From Cyclospora cayetanensis (taxonomy: Eukaryota; Apicomplexa; Conoidasida; Eucoccidiorida; Eimeriidae), in contig NW_020312091.1 in NCBI RefSeq assembly GCF_002999335.1, positions 40,777 through 104,776 on the forward strand: a stretch of DNA of 64,000 bases, given 5' to 3'. Shown here piece by piece: positions 48,701 to 60,199 of this stretch. A model generated the notes under the pieces. That model did no database searches, had not been told where the DNA came from, and saw only the letters and a program-made list of their open reading frames with translations. Positions within the stretch are counted from its first letter, which is position 1. Every line of letters begins with the position of its first letter. A program made the position numbers and the translations under genes.

Positions 48701-51700
48701 CCCCTTGTATCGTGTACAGGGGATGGGATATCCAAGGGCAACTCTTTTACTGAGACTTGGCTGCGGTCAAGTTGTAGGTCGCATATCTCGAAATCAACTC
48801 CGACGATTTGCAAGCGCACGGCGACCTTGTATGCCTGTCCCTGCATCCACATGGGCCAAACAAGGTATTGTTGCTCTGCGCTTCAAATAGAGGGCAGCAC
48901 GAGTAAGATCTAGATTATTATTTGAGGTGTTCGCAGATTATGGGCACACATGGTCATCTGAAGGCACGCGGAAGATCTCCTCATGGCGTAAAAAAGTCCA
49001 ATCTTCAGGCATCTCCACCTCCTTAGCCCCCGACCGCGGGGTCGTGCAACCACTTGTAGGACTGCTGTCTCCGTCAAAAGTGCTTCGCCCTGTTGCATAG
49101 GTGCTGCTTTCAAGCACAGTCTTCTCATGACAGCATCTTTTTTCATGTACTGCACCAGGTACTGCTTGCGTGTGTGCTATTCTACACCTACGTGTCAGCG
49201 CTCTCCGGCGCCGAACGAAAAAGTCATCCACGACGAGGTGATTAGCTTGAAGAGAGCGAAATGTTGGGCGACCTGAGTCTGTGACGATCTGTGTTGGCGG
49301 CTCCACGTGGACAGCCAACGGCAGACCAGTCAGGTTCACCCTGCAGGCAAGCAAGCAGAACGGTTCGACGCTAAGCTTCTACTCGCCCTTATACACATCC
49401 ATCAAACAGGATTTTGATGGGAACTCGTATTTGGCATACACTGGGAAAGTTGTCCCTGGCAGAGGTGCATTTGAGATGAAGGGAGGCGAGATGTAAAACT
49501 GCGTACAACAGAGGCAGATACTGATCCTCGCTGCACGGCGCTTCTTTAAATTGATCTGTCAAGTAATCTCCCGTCGCCCGTGCAGGTTCAGTCGCGAATG
49601 GAGGGCTCTCCTCGAATGTAGCGTCTAATATTACGTGCTTAGTATTGAGCTCCGAGCAGGAGCCATCTACGACGTCTGTCAGGGCACAACAGGGGAAAAC
49701 AGCCACATCGTTGCCCTTTTCTACTGACGGCGAAAAAGGCTTGGTTAAACACATCACTCGAAAGCTACCCCTACCTTTGTTGCAGCAAACCGTTTGATGT
49801 TCCTGGGGTTGTGACAGCTTTGCAGGTGGATCTCCGGGTGAACTTTGTAGGGTAGCCAACGTACAGTCTGCTGGCTTCCCGCTATGGTTGGAGCAACCTG
49901 AAATCCACCATGACAGTGAAACTAAAAGGCTGCCATATATGGATAGGTAAATTCTGGATATAGGGAATTGCTGTGCCGATAAAGAGGGCAAAATAGGTGA
50001 GGGGGGAGAATCAAATAAATATGGGTTGCGCCTGGATAAGGAAGATTTGCTCATATGCCGGCTTGAGCTTTGTAATGTTTATTTTTCGACCCACTGAAGT
50101 CACTATTGCCTTGAATGCGAATAAGCAGCTGCTTTTGTCTGCGCATTAAGACGAGGCATGTTAAAACTAAATGGAGTGAACTGCAGCCAAAAAACATTTT
50201 GGAATGCTGACAAGGTAGAGCACTACTCTCAACGCTTACAGCTATAGGGTAGAGTCGTACAGGTTGATCTGCTCTTGTAGTGCCTTCTGAGCTGTTTCTG
50301 CAAGGCTCAAAGTATCTAATATTGCATCCACAAGGAAAGGCGCTGCTGTCACGTTTAGCCAGGAGCATTCTAGCTCGGCATAAAGTTCTGTTCCATATTC
50401 GCCCAGCATTTCTGTCAAATGATCTAGGTACCTGCCACGGTCGCTGGGGCGCTTTATGATTTTAGTGAAGTTACCACGTGCGCCACTGCTTGGGAGCTGT
50501 CTTATTTGTTTACGGTTGCCGTCCCATGTGAAAAAGTGAGAGCTGCTGAGATTGCGGACCGGCACTTTACTCCGTTTGAGAGTAGAGTTGCAGTGCCGCG
50601 GCGGCTCTTTCCACAGTGTAGCGGCTTCTGCTCTGAGCAACGATGTTTGCAGGTCGCTCCATTGGACTGCTCCTTCCATATCGCGAATGTAGGTGAGAAG
50701 CATGTTTATCAGTGTGTCAAAAGGTTTCTACAGAATCGCGTAGGCACCCAGAAACAGCATTTTATCACAACATTACGATGCGTTTTTAATAGCCGTTCCA
50801 AGAAGGGACAATGGCCTAGTTGTTGGACGCCTGACCAAGCTAGAGGGGCACCTTACATATCGAATGTTGATGCGGCAACTCCATGGCTCTACAGCAGATT
50901 CAAGAGCTGCCCTCTGCTTGTGAAGTGCATCAGCGGAGATCATGAACCGAATTTCCAAGTATGCACTTGTTTCCTCTACGCCGGTACTGCTGGATGCTTC
51001 CGTAAAATGTGCAGGCATGCAAACGGTATGTGTAGCGGCCAGCACGCCACCACTTGTTCTTGCATGCGCCTGATGCGGAGTACCTTTTGTGACAGTCTCG
51101 TTGAGAAAAGACTCCATTTTGTACTTCGTGCCTCTATGGCTCTGTTGGGGGGTCTTAAAGCTTGACGCAGCATTGCCATAATGAGGGCTCTCCAGTTTCA
51201 TTACAGGCCGTCCAGCGGTGCCGCAGAGAGGCCTGGGTGTGAGTAAAGCAAAGAGTTACAGTAAGACTACATACACACCTCAAAGAATTGACCAGTGAGG
51301 CCAGAGCTGCACTGATTAACGGTTAAAGCAGTAGTCGGTGGCAACACGCTCCAACAGAGAAAGCAGCCAGAAAAGCAGCTACTGCGGGCAAGTATACGGC
51401 CTTTCCGAATTTTGATTCGACCATATACTGTCTCGAAGTACTATTTATATACGCATATCTCACTCAAGGCCAAAAGATATCTCCAAGTCCTCCAATGTGG
51501 CACACAAGGACGGGCTCTCCAGTTGAATGCACTCTATCTTACAGTTCAGCGAGACTAAAGCATCCACGGACAGCAAGACCTTCCAAACCCATGACAATCC
51601 GGTTGGTCCCGTTCCAAAATTTGGATTATTGTTTATAATGGCACATGAAAACTCGTGCGCACATTCAGTTGAATTTTGATGATCTCTTCTAGCGCCGGGA

Positions 51701-54700
51701 CTCATTTTACTAAGCGAGCAAACACGAGCGCTCTCTGAAGGGGCGCAAGACACTACAGACACTGCAGACAAGAATGATGAGGGGCTTGCGGAGCATGAAG
51801 GTTCTAGTTGGTCCCCTGAGCTTGGCAAGCCAACCAATGGTACAGTACCGCTACTTGTGGTGTACGGCCTTCTTGAATCACTCGTGGCCGTCACACTCCC
51901 CGGTGCCGTACTGATTAGCAAAGAACTAGCATGTGCTGCGCTATTAACCGTTGCTTTGTCGAACTGATGCCTCCTTTGCGAAGCCGCAGTGTCTGTGGCA
52001 AAAGCTGCTTGCAGCGCTTTATGCATCGACCCGATAGCCACTACTGCCTTTCCATTTAAGTTTACCTGCGAATTGACTCCGCAAATGAACTCACTTCACA
52101 CCGCTCAATATCACAACGGTACACCATTGTGTCCAAATGTGCCACTGGTTTTCTGGTCATTAAAAGTTTTCCCATCCGTACAAAATGCATAATTAGGTGT
52201 CTGAGAATCTACTACTTGACCTTTATCCCGACTGCATGCGTACTAGCAGGGGTTCCACTTCCACCATCGCCTCGATGGTGGCCTGAGATTTCCTATCTGT
52301 GCATGGGTGGATCGCTGCCCCATATACAGATCGAATTCTTTTTGTCCGTGCAATGCAAGGATAGCCAATCCCTAGTTCCTTTACAATATCATCTGGACAC
52401 CCCTGTTTAATTCTACCTTCCGAAATATCCCCTGGGTTTTCCAGTTCTTCGACTACCCTGCAGGTTGCCATCATCCTACAGCGACAGCCGTCAATTACTG
52501 TGTGTCTTTCAACAAACCAACGTTTAAGTTGAGCTACTGGATTACTGCCGCAAAGTTTTGGATAAGCTTGAAAATCCCTGGCTTGATTGCTGGTGTTAAA
52601 AATAGAAAACTCCGATCCCCCACTCTTCATCACGCAAGAACCGGTGGAAGCAGATCGCCGCCGACTTTTTCTGGCGTTAAGCTGGTCTTCATCACAGATA
52701 ACGTGGAAAACATCAGGCAGTGTTACTGGAGCTAGCTCTGGATGAGTAAATTCTGGAGGCGTTAAGCGGCTGCCGCGACGTGGCAGGGCGTGGGTTACCA
52801 GCTGAAAGGACCGCGGCAACCGTCCCAGATCCGTACCTAGTTTAGTAGCACCTTCCGATCCACGCGAGCTCCTCGACAGCTGCAGCATATCAGCACGAAT
52901 GTCGTGGACGATCCCTGTAAATCTCGCTGTTTTGTGCAGCTTGTTTATCCTTGTTCGTACATCTTGAGGGCCGTTAAAATCTGCTGCTGTTGCGCAGGAG
53001 GGTCTTTCTTCGGTATTTCGTACAGGGCAACGTTCCAAATAGTAGGAGGCAGCTAGCCGACAAGAAACAACAATCGCAGGTGGGGGCATGACGATGGGAG
53101 CATCAAAAAAAACATTGGTGCCTGGAGTTTCCATACAAGGCCCCTGCACGTCTCCTTTTTGCTTAGTTGCCGCATTTGAGGCCGCTGAGTATGGCTGCAA
53201 GTTCAATGCTAGGCAAGGGCGATATGGATTTAGATTGGGATGACTGTGAAATGAAATTCTCTGATCGACTGAGGTGCCAAGCAATGGACGACCCTTGTCT
53301 GTTTGAAGGCGCGGTGTGAAGTCTGAGATCCGATCCGTCCACAGTACGTAACCCTCAACAAATTCTGCCCACAATAACGGCAGTGCAGGGCATGGCGAAG
53401 GCCCAATGATAGGTAGCATCACCTCACAGAAATCTAGCACAAAGCTAAGTTGTACATTCCACGGGCGTAAAATGCCCTCCAGTATTAAACAGATGACATC
53501 AAACGTCCCATCTTTCCAAGGGCTTCCGAATCCTCCATCTACATGGACCTTGCTTTTGGAGAGGGAAGGAGAGGTCCACATATCTGGGACAGTGGCCTCA
53601 CAATGGTGATTGTGAGGATCGTTCACTCGCTGGCAAGCTCTGTCGAGAGGAGGATCAAAAGCCACTGGATTTGCGGGAGCACACGCCATGCCGGCTGCTT
53701 CGACTATTTCCACAGTGAGGGCTGTAACGCAGCCACAAGCAAGTCGAAACACTTGCGTGCTGTTATAGAGTGAGGTAGGTTAGTTTGCCTGAATTTATCA
53801 TATACCATTATTAGGACCTACCAGTAAGCTCTGCAAGCATGCCCCAGTCCAGGGCTAGTCTTAGACGATTACACCGAATGTCGATGGAGTGCAGGGGTGC
53901 TCTGAGGCAAACCGTTGCCGTAACGGAAATGTCTGGGTTTCTTTTGGCTAGCGTTTGCCATGTGCTTCTTACTGCTAAAGAAGCATGTACATACGAAGGG
54001 ATCAGAAAACAATGCCCCCCTACCAAGTCTTCTACAAACACCTCTTCGTCTGCTGCCCATTTGCCAGGCTGCGACGTATCACTTTCTCGCATTTCACTAT
54101 TGCTGCGGCTGCACCCCTGCAGTTTAGCATGAGAATTCCGTTGATACGCGTTCTTCTTTCGAGGGCCTGCCAGTGAAGGTCCCTGATTGAAATTTTGTTC
54201 CCTGTGCCCTTGTTCAGGGTATGCTGGCGGAAAGGCCCACATTGTGGTAAACCTCAACTGATTGCTCAGGAATACTGTTTGTAGTGCCTCGGTTGACACG
54301 GGTTCCTTGTTATTTCTGAATAGGAGTGGGGCCCCATGGGCAGCTGCAGCTTCAACTAGGGCGGTGGCAACATCAGAAGCCGCGGTTAGATAGTCCAGCT
54401 TGCTTGATTGCTGCTTAGGGATGAACTGGAAAAGCGGTAAACGTAGGGTAGACTGCGATACATGAAGAGAGGGCGACCAGTCATCTACTGAAGCTCCAGT
54501 TTGGATCTCCTGCGCAGGGGGTGTCCGCGTGTCAACAAACTTCTTATTAGTAGCGGAGCTTGAGTTCAGCCTCTTGGAGCGTAAGTTATTCTCTTTCACT
54601 GCCAGTCCTTTCCATCCTACTGGTGAATGTATAGGTCTGTTTTCTGTATGAGAGGCGTTAACAGGCCTTCTTTCCTCCAGTTCAGATGGCCATATGGAGT

Positions 54701-57700
54701 GATATACCTCGTTGAAAGTCGCCACACACGAGCACCGTGTCATATGCGAGACACACGTTAACCGGATGCGAGGATTGCCTATCCCAAACATTATTGACAT
54801 ACCGGTGGAAGGGTTCGTAGGACACGGATTTGCGCTGGCCAAGTGAACATGAGCTCCATGTGCTCTTTGTATGCTGCGAACGCCCTTGTGGCTTTCCCTT
54901 ACCAGCCAAATCTCACAGACGGACAGGCCGAGACGAATATCGAAGCCACTCAGGCTATGGCAGCTGGCTTCAGGTCGACGACTGTTTTTTCCAGAATATG
55001 AGTGGCCGGCCCTATCGGCTCGGTTTCTTGCTCTGTCGTTGGAAGCGCTGTTTGGGTTGAGTGAACTGCTGATGTGAGCCTTCTCTTTTTCCGCTTCCCA
55101 ATGTTGCGTTCTCAGTGAGTTGTTCCTCCACACAGTAGCTTCAGGGTCTGTGTAACTACAGGGCTCATCCACAGAATACAGGGTTGTCAGCCGTGGTTCG
55201 GCGCAGTACTGCGTGGGTGAGATTGATCTGTTGAGAGTCGCTCTTCTGCCATGGGCATCTTCGCGTGGAACAGACGTGCCATAGGTGTGGCGCCTACGAT
55301 GTATATGCGTAGAAACACGCTTCAATGTAGAGTATCTTGCATAATTAAGGCGGGAGACGAAGGTATTTCTCCCCAATGTTGTGCTGAGGCCTCCAAATCT
55401 CCCAAATTGCAACGTTATCCCGTTCCTAGTGGCATTGCAAAGTCGTGTGTAGTCGGTGGTCCGCCTTCCACGATTAATGCGCCGCTGCAGCATTGCAACA
55501 CATTGCACCAATCAGAGCAACCTTGCAGCGATCCAAGTAAAAAAATTTCTTTGATCACAAGCTTTCCGATCTACTGCAATACGATAGGCAGGCCGAAGAA
55601 ATCTTGCCTCTCGTACAATAGTTCCTGATGATCGCACTCTCATACACCAATCGCAAAACTTCTTCAGCGACAGTGTTTGACGTCTGCCAATATTAGACAA
55701 ATGCAATCGGGTCATTATTATGCCCATGTAAACGAACCTTCTTTTCTTTGTTGTGTATGTCTAGCCGCTCTGTTGCAACATCAACAGATCTCTTGACTCC
55801 CTGGGCCGGCATTTGAACAGGACTATCTGAGGAGACGGGGTTTGTAAAAATGACATCTTCTGCCTCTGAATGAGGGTTCCATAGCGTAGAAAGGGCCTGA
55901 ACCAAGGTCTGGAGCTCTGCAAAGTACCCAGCGAGGGCAATGATATCTTCGTCGCTCAGAGTAATATAGACACCACTGCAAAGAAGCATGATAAAGATAC
56001 TGATCCAGCAATTGGCTCATGTTCTGTCCAGCATGACAGCATGTGCAGCAAATATCGTAGCAAAAGATCAATATCCTTGGTACAATTTATACAGGAGTGC
56101 TCAAGGCTGGCGAGAAACGGCGTATGGCACCTGTATTGTTGGTCCTGTAGAGTCACGCAGAATGCTGGGAGATCCGGATAATTAAAAGCATGGCAGAGGT
56201 CAACACAGCCTTCTATGCTGGTTGGCCAAATAAGGAAGGCTTGTGACGTATCTCCAACACAAAAGTGGGATGGATCATTGGATATCACTGCGTCTTGACT
56301 AGCACCCATGGTGTTCTCTTCACTTTCACTACCCACATGTATGTTCACGGGTTCTCGAGCCCGTACACCATCAGTAACGCCACCCTGTGGCTTGGTACAC
56401 CAGCGAAATTCTTTTGAGAATGCAAATGGATCTGATGGACCGCCATGAATTGTGGTTGCTGCAGAACGAATCGTATGGCGTCGCGTTGAATCTCCTTTGC
56501 AGTAAGAGCAGGCATCAGAGTTCTCAGTACCCTGAAACCTGCGCAGAAAGTCTAGGCAGTTTGGCACGCGCTCAACAGAGGCACCCGTGATTGTGACTGT
56601 ATATCTATCGTATCTTTTGATTGGGGCGTCGCGGGGCAACTTGGAATTCTGAATATCGGGACGCCGCGTGTAGGTATCCACAGATATCACTCCAGACCGA
56701 AGCAGAATTCCTGGGCATTCGGGCTCTTTTTTACTGAATGGAAGAAGCAGCTGATGGGATATGGGAATGTCAATACATATATCAACTGTTTGGTGGTCGG
56801 CTGCATACAGATGTGACCGGGCCATAAATAGCTCATTATGACGCAGTGCCTCTTGCACCCGTTCGCTCGTGGCCTCTAGGATCGTACTCCTTTCAGCCAG
56901 CTGTATTGAGCCCTGAAGTACCTGTGCAAGTTTTAATACTGCATCTGGTGTTACTGTGCAGAAAAGTGAGCCATGAGTCTGCATGTAAAGGACCAAATCT
57001 GGTACACCCTCTAGAGGTACAAAAACTTTCTCAAAACGTATCCACCCTCCTCCTAGATCATTTCGGGATTCTTGCTTTTTGCTCTTAGGCTTCGTGAATA
57101 GCTCCGTTGGAGTCTTGAATGGGCAGCATCCTGCTGGCCATGTGCACGTGTTATTCCACTTTGGGATGCAAGGTTGTTCTGTTGGATGAAACGTGCACAA
57201 TGGTGGTGTGCCGCTAAGAAAAGTATCTCTAGTGTGTTCGTCATCATGGGAAGATATGAAGGTGTCTGAAGACTGGATATTTTCCCGGTCTTTTGAAAAA
57301 GCGGCATGGTCAGAGACTTTTTCCGAAGAGTTGAGAGCTTTGGCACACGCTTGGCTTGAGACTGAAAAACAATGAGGCAGATTGGGCATAAGGTTGTCCC
57401 TTATTTGAATGGAATTGAAAGCGGCAACTGCAGACGTACGGAGATCGTAGTACGCTGCAACCTGAGCGTGCATTTTGCCCACAGCCATGCAAATGAATGC
57501 AGGAGCCTCATAATCAGGTCCAAGGGTCAACTGAAGGTGGTCAAGCTGAAGGGCGAATTCAAAGCTCTTCGAGAACCGCTGAAATTGCATTTGTTCAATG
57601 CACTTCACAAAATTCGGATCTGCTTCGGCGGGCACAGTTATTTTGGCTCCCAGTGCGTACGCCATCTCCTCCACTTCGTGCAATATGCCTGGGTCTACTT

Positions 57701-60121
57701 GAATATCAGATACATCCGTGTATTCATGGACTTCTTCGATGCCCTCCTCCCCACGCTTGGATTGTGGAGTAAGCGGTGCTGCTTCAGAAAGCCCTATTGA
57801 CATCTCCAAGGTATTCCTCTGCTGGTAAGAAAGGTAAACCTCTTTACAATGGCCAAGGCGGATTTGTCGCTGCAAATCCTGAAGGACCTGTTGCCTTGCT
57901 GGAATGATCACTGTAGGCCAATATTTGGCCTCGAAGAGTCGAATGAAGTCCTCATCTGCCGTTTTCGCAGGTCCAAAATCAAAAGAACTCACCAAAGTAT
58001 TATTAAGGAACTCCTTCTTCTGAATATCTTGTTTCTGTAGCTCTGACTTTCTACCCCCGCCTGTTGCTACCAAAGCGTTGGTCAGAAGATGGCGTCTCCA
58101 CGCAAGTCTATACCTCATTAGTTCCTCTTGTGACGGACTAGCCTCCCTAAAGCCGCATTCGAGCACCGCTGCTACGCCAAGACTACAGACGTGAAGAAGA
58201 TGACACAGGACTGTAGACGCTAAGTAGTTAGTGAAGACTTACAGGCACATGGCATAGACACCTGAAACGAGTTCTTGGTATAGAACTACAGCGTAGTGAA
58301 GCCAGCGGAAGATAGAGGACATCTGAAACACTGTAAATTGAAGGACCGCTCCGTGAGCTACAATATTTACTGAGAGAGCAGGCGGTGACTCGTCCATTGG
58401 CGAAGCAGATGCATGCACCACGGCTTCATTTTCCCCGTTCATCCCCAGAAGTATGTTATCAGCTGCCGGACCCGTGGCCATAGTTGTTGGGAACGGACGA
58501 GCAAATATTCTTGCACTATCACAAGAAGATGCCATTGGGCGTTGCAAGCACCTTGCTCGCAGTTGCACCTCGCCTGGTTTCAGAATATACATATGATTGG
58601 TGGATTGAAGGCTAGCTACTTTCCATAGCTCTGTTGGACAGTACAAGTCGCTAAATCGTAATAATCCCGTGACGGTTTTGCTGCTCTCCTCGGGATATGC
58701 CACGTGTACATTAGCTGCACCGGATGGTCTTGCTGTGGCTCGGTGAGTAGAACTACAGCGAACGTCGGCTGGCTCTTCAGTAGGACGAGTAGCCTCTGCC
58801 TGACCTAATCGCAGGCGGCCACAGCCCCTCCATCTCGTGACAGACTTTCGCTGATGTGACGGCTGTAACGCTGATGCGTATCGGTCATCTAGCGTGTCCG
58901 ACGTTTGCTCCTTTTGCTTTCTTCTGCCTTCAAAGACTTCCCTAAGTGTACCTAGAGGCACAGGAGTTGCACAACCCGTCCCCGCACCTTGTTCTGGGAA
59001 TGCAAGAGGGATGGGAAGCCTAGATTCGTCTGTACTGAGGCACGGTTTCTCTGTTACAAGTAGTTGACTCAAGTTATCGAGGATCTCCTCTCTAAATGCT
59101 GCTGGGTATGGGAGCCATGATCTGCGGTGATGGTCGTCGTTGAGAGGGTCCAAGTAAACAGAAGCGTCTTCAAGGATTGTTTTCAGGTAGAATGACTGAG
59201 CGATCCCCTCAGTAGAAGTAATTGCACTCTTTTCTTTGCGTCCGTGGAAGTCCACTATCCAGCCAAACCAACCTTGAGAATCATGCCCTAGGGAGGCTCG
59301 GGAATCAGCAGTCCTGCTGTGAGTTGGTGTTGTTTCCGACTCAAGTGCAGGGCCTTCTTCCCAAGCGGAGGCGCAGCGAAGGCTAAACAAACGTGAGACA
59401 CGCATGCCGAGAGCAAAATGACGTTTTGAGTCCGTTTCTGTGTCTTCTAACCTCAATTCGAGCCTAGTTAGAGATAGCCTGATTCTTTGAATAATCGCGT
59501 AAGCCGCCCGCTGTAACACACATGGAAGACCTGATTCCTCTCGTGCATATGTCAGACATTCATCTGTCAAAAGAATGAGATTGCGATGTTGATCTCGGAC
59601 ACGCTCTTCTCTCTCGACATTCCAGTCAGAGGGGGGCTGGCTGGTGATGATGATCAGTATATCTTCAGCGCACACCGTAATGGGCTCCGATAACAGTCGC
59701 CACAATTTAAGCTGTAGAGGCCGTATCACAATCATCCAGTGACTATCCATAAATCTCGTATTGATCAGGCAACTTTTAGTAGCAAATATTACAGTTCAGG
59801 GCTACGCAGCAAAAACAGAAAGCATCAGAGCGAATTTTCCGGCTGGGAATCCCTTTGTTCCCGTAGATCATAAAGATCACCTAAGTATGCAAGCAGTGTG
59901 CCGGTACCTGTAGAGCATACCTTAATTTCTAACTTTCCTACGTGCCCATAGGTCACATCGATAGGCAGCGAAAGTGCTGCCAAAGCATCGCGCTTGAGTT
60001 TCAAGTTCCGCAGAATCAAGAAGCCATTCAGTATTGATGCGTCCACCTGATGGGCTTCGAGGTCCTCAAATATATTTGATAGCGCTAAATTTATGCGCGG
60101 CAGCAGAAACGACTCTAGCAT
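41150..60121 (-). CDS. Giant VPS13-family bridge-like lipid-transfer protein
   Basis: About 19 exons assemble into roughly 5,400 aa. The N-terminus (ATG 60121) is a chorein domain: MLESFLLPRINLALSNIFED, NGFLILRNLKLKRDAL, GHVGKLEIK then LKLWRLLSEPITVCAEDILI, aligning residue for residue with VPS13. Exon 2 has LSLTRLELRLEDTE, and exon 3 has the linker helix YRLAWRRHLLTNAL. The middle is the repeating-beta rod (VYITLSDEDIIALAGYF, LESAVEPWSCRINIRY, VNLTGLPLAV). The exon at 42992-46483 carries the SHR-BD/adaptor region (IRIFAPYWLVNRQPEPLVV, RFVLKNILPYDLWVKE) and DVIGNPLRLITGL. The last exon has the ATG_C-like Gly-rich amphipathic region (TLCEGLYTGILGAVQIVGGS) and a PH-like end. Family role: moving phospholipids along a hydrophobic groove at membrane contact sites. 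Which contact site it serves cannot be told from sequence. Confidence 0.9.
42992..46483 (-). other. VPS13-like gene: SHR-BD exon
   Basis: Longest exon, about 3.47 kb, starting in phase 0 after CACTCTCAG with GNRLFEPLGLFLVSS. It includes APYWLVNRQPEPLVVSYCDY and FVLKNILPYDLWVKECSG, typical of the domain, and a basic low-complexity insertion (KSFRKHVKSRSRRSSTATAW) in the second half. The listed start 42992 is the frame end; the true donor is slightly upstream of it. Confidence 0.7.
46584..48140 (-). other. VPS13-like gene: two exons before the SHR-BD exon
   Basis: Exons 46584-47004 and 47328-48140 join in phase 2 (ATAATAGC^GTAAGC to GTGTCTAG^TGCGG). The exon at 46584 ends at AATCAAC^GTAAGTGC, a textbook donor. 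The right-hand exon begins after GTGCGCAG. Both are beta-rich with Ser-rich loops. Confidence 0.6.
48226..49340 (-). other. VPS13-like gene: three middle exons
   Basis: Exons 48226-48425, 48544-48840 and 48950-49340 have consistent phases. The 49340 exon opens VNLTGLPLAVHVEPPTQIV, the family's 'NxTGxPL' motif. The 48840 exon ends SSVISIHNNLSVPVLVCS before GTGAGG, close to the 'xIxNxxSxPLEVY' motif. Confidence 0.6.
49408..50727 (-). other. VPS13-like gene: three middle exons (one of 86 nt)
   Basis: Exons 50261-50727, 50095-50180 and 49408-49897 fit in phases 2, 1 and 2. The 50727 exon begins KPFDTLINMLLTYIRDMEGA. The donor at 49408 (CCT^GTTTGA) is weak, so this last join is the least secure. 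Confidence 0.5.
50857..52065 (-). other. VPS13-like gene: two exons with the 'EPW' beta segment
   Basis: Exons 51464-52065 and 50857-51232 join in phase 2 (CTTGA^GTGAGA to ACACCCAG^GCC). The second has LHKQRAALESAVEPWSCRIN ending IRY^GTAAGG, equivalent to the family's 'WEPLIEPW' repeat. The first contains a long Ser/Thr-rich loop. Confidence 0.6.
52244..53751 (-). other. VPS13-like gene: exon of about 1.5 kb
   Basis: Opens after ACGCAAG in phase 1 across a 70-nt intron and closes at CTGCTA^GTACGC in phase 0. Beta-rich repeats (FDVICLILEGILRPWNVQLS, VLDFCEVMLPIIG) are separated by loops. Confidence 0.6.
53822..55484 (-). other. VPS13-like gene: exon of about 1.65 kb with a loop-rich first half
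   Basis: Ends at CTTACTG^GTAGGT (53822). The frame is open up to a stop near 55520; the best acceptor is GCAATGCTGCAG at 55485. The first half is basic and Ser-rich, the second holds rod repeats (SGFDIRLGLSVCEIWLVRES, SIDIRCNRLRLALDWGMLAE). Confidence 0.55.
55500..55738 (-). other. VPS13-like gene: unresolved exon join
   Basis: The exon 55738-55975 ends at AAGAAG^GTTCGT in phase 0. After GGCAG at 55684 the minus strand reads TSNTVAEEVLRLVYESAIIR in phase 0, or, in another frame, LKKFCDWCMRVRSSGTIVRE. Either may be a small exon. I could not link it to the frame starting near 55484. Confidence 0.3.
55739..60121 (-). other. VPS13-like gene: N-terminal four exons
   Basis: Exons 59921-60121, 58243-59711, 56131-58182 and 55738-55975 have matching phases 0, 2 and 2. 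Joins: ATTAAG^GTATGC, CTCTACAG^CTTAAA, TGCCT^GTAAGT, GTCTGTAG^TCTTGG, ATACAG^GTGCCA, TTTGCAG^TGGTGT. They encode the chorein head and the first rod repeats. Confidence 0.75.
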
Positions 60122-60199
60122 TCTTGCTGTATAAAAAAGGCTGGCATGTGGTATCGGCACACAAATCTCAGTTCAGGATTATTGTTACTTGCGAGGAAG

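Noticed and set aside
50506..51165. 219-codon plus-strand frame
   Set aside because: Runs antisense across two VPS13-like exons and their intron; the minus strand has the matching family motifs.
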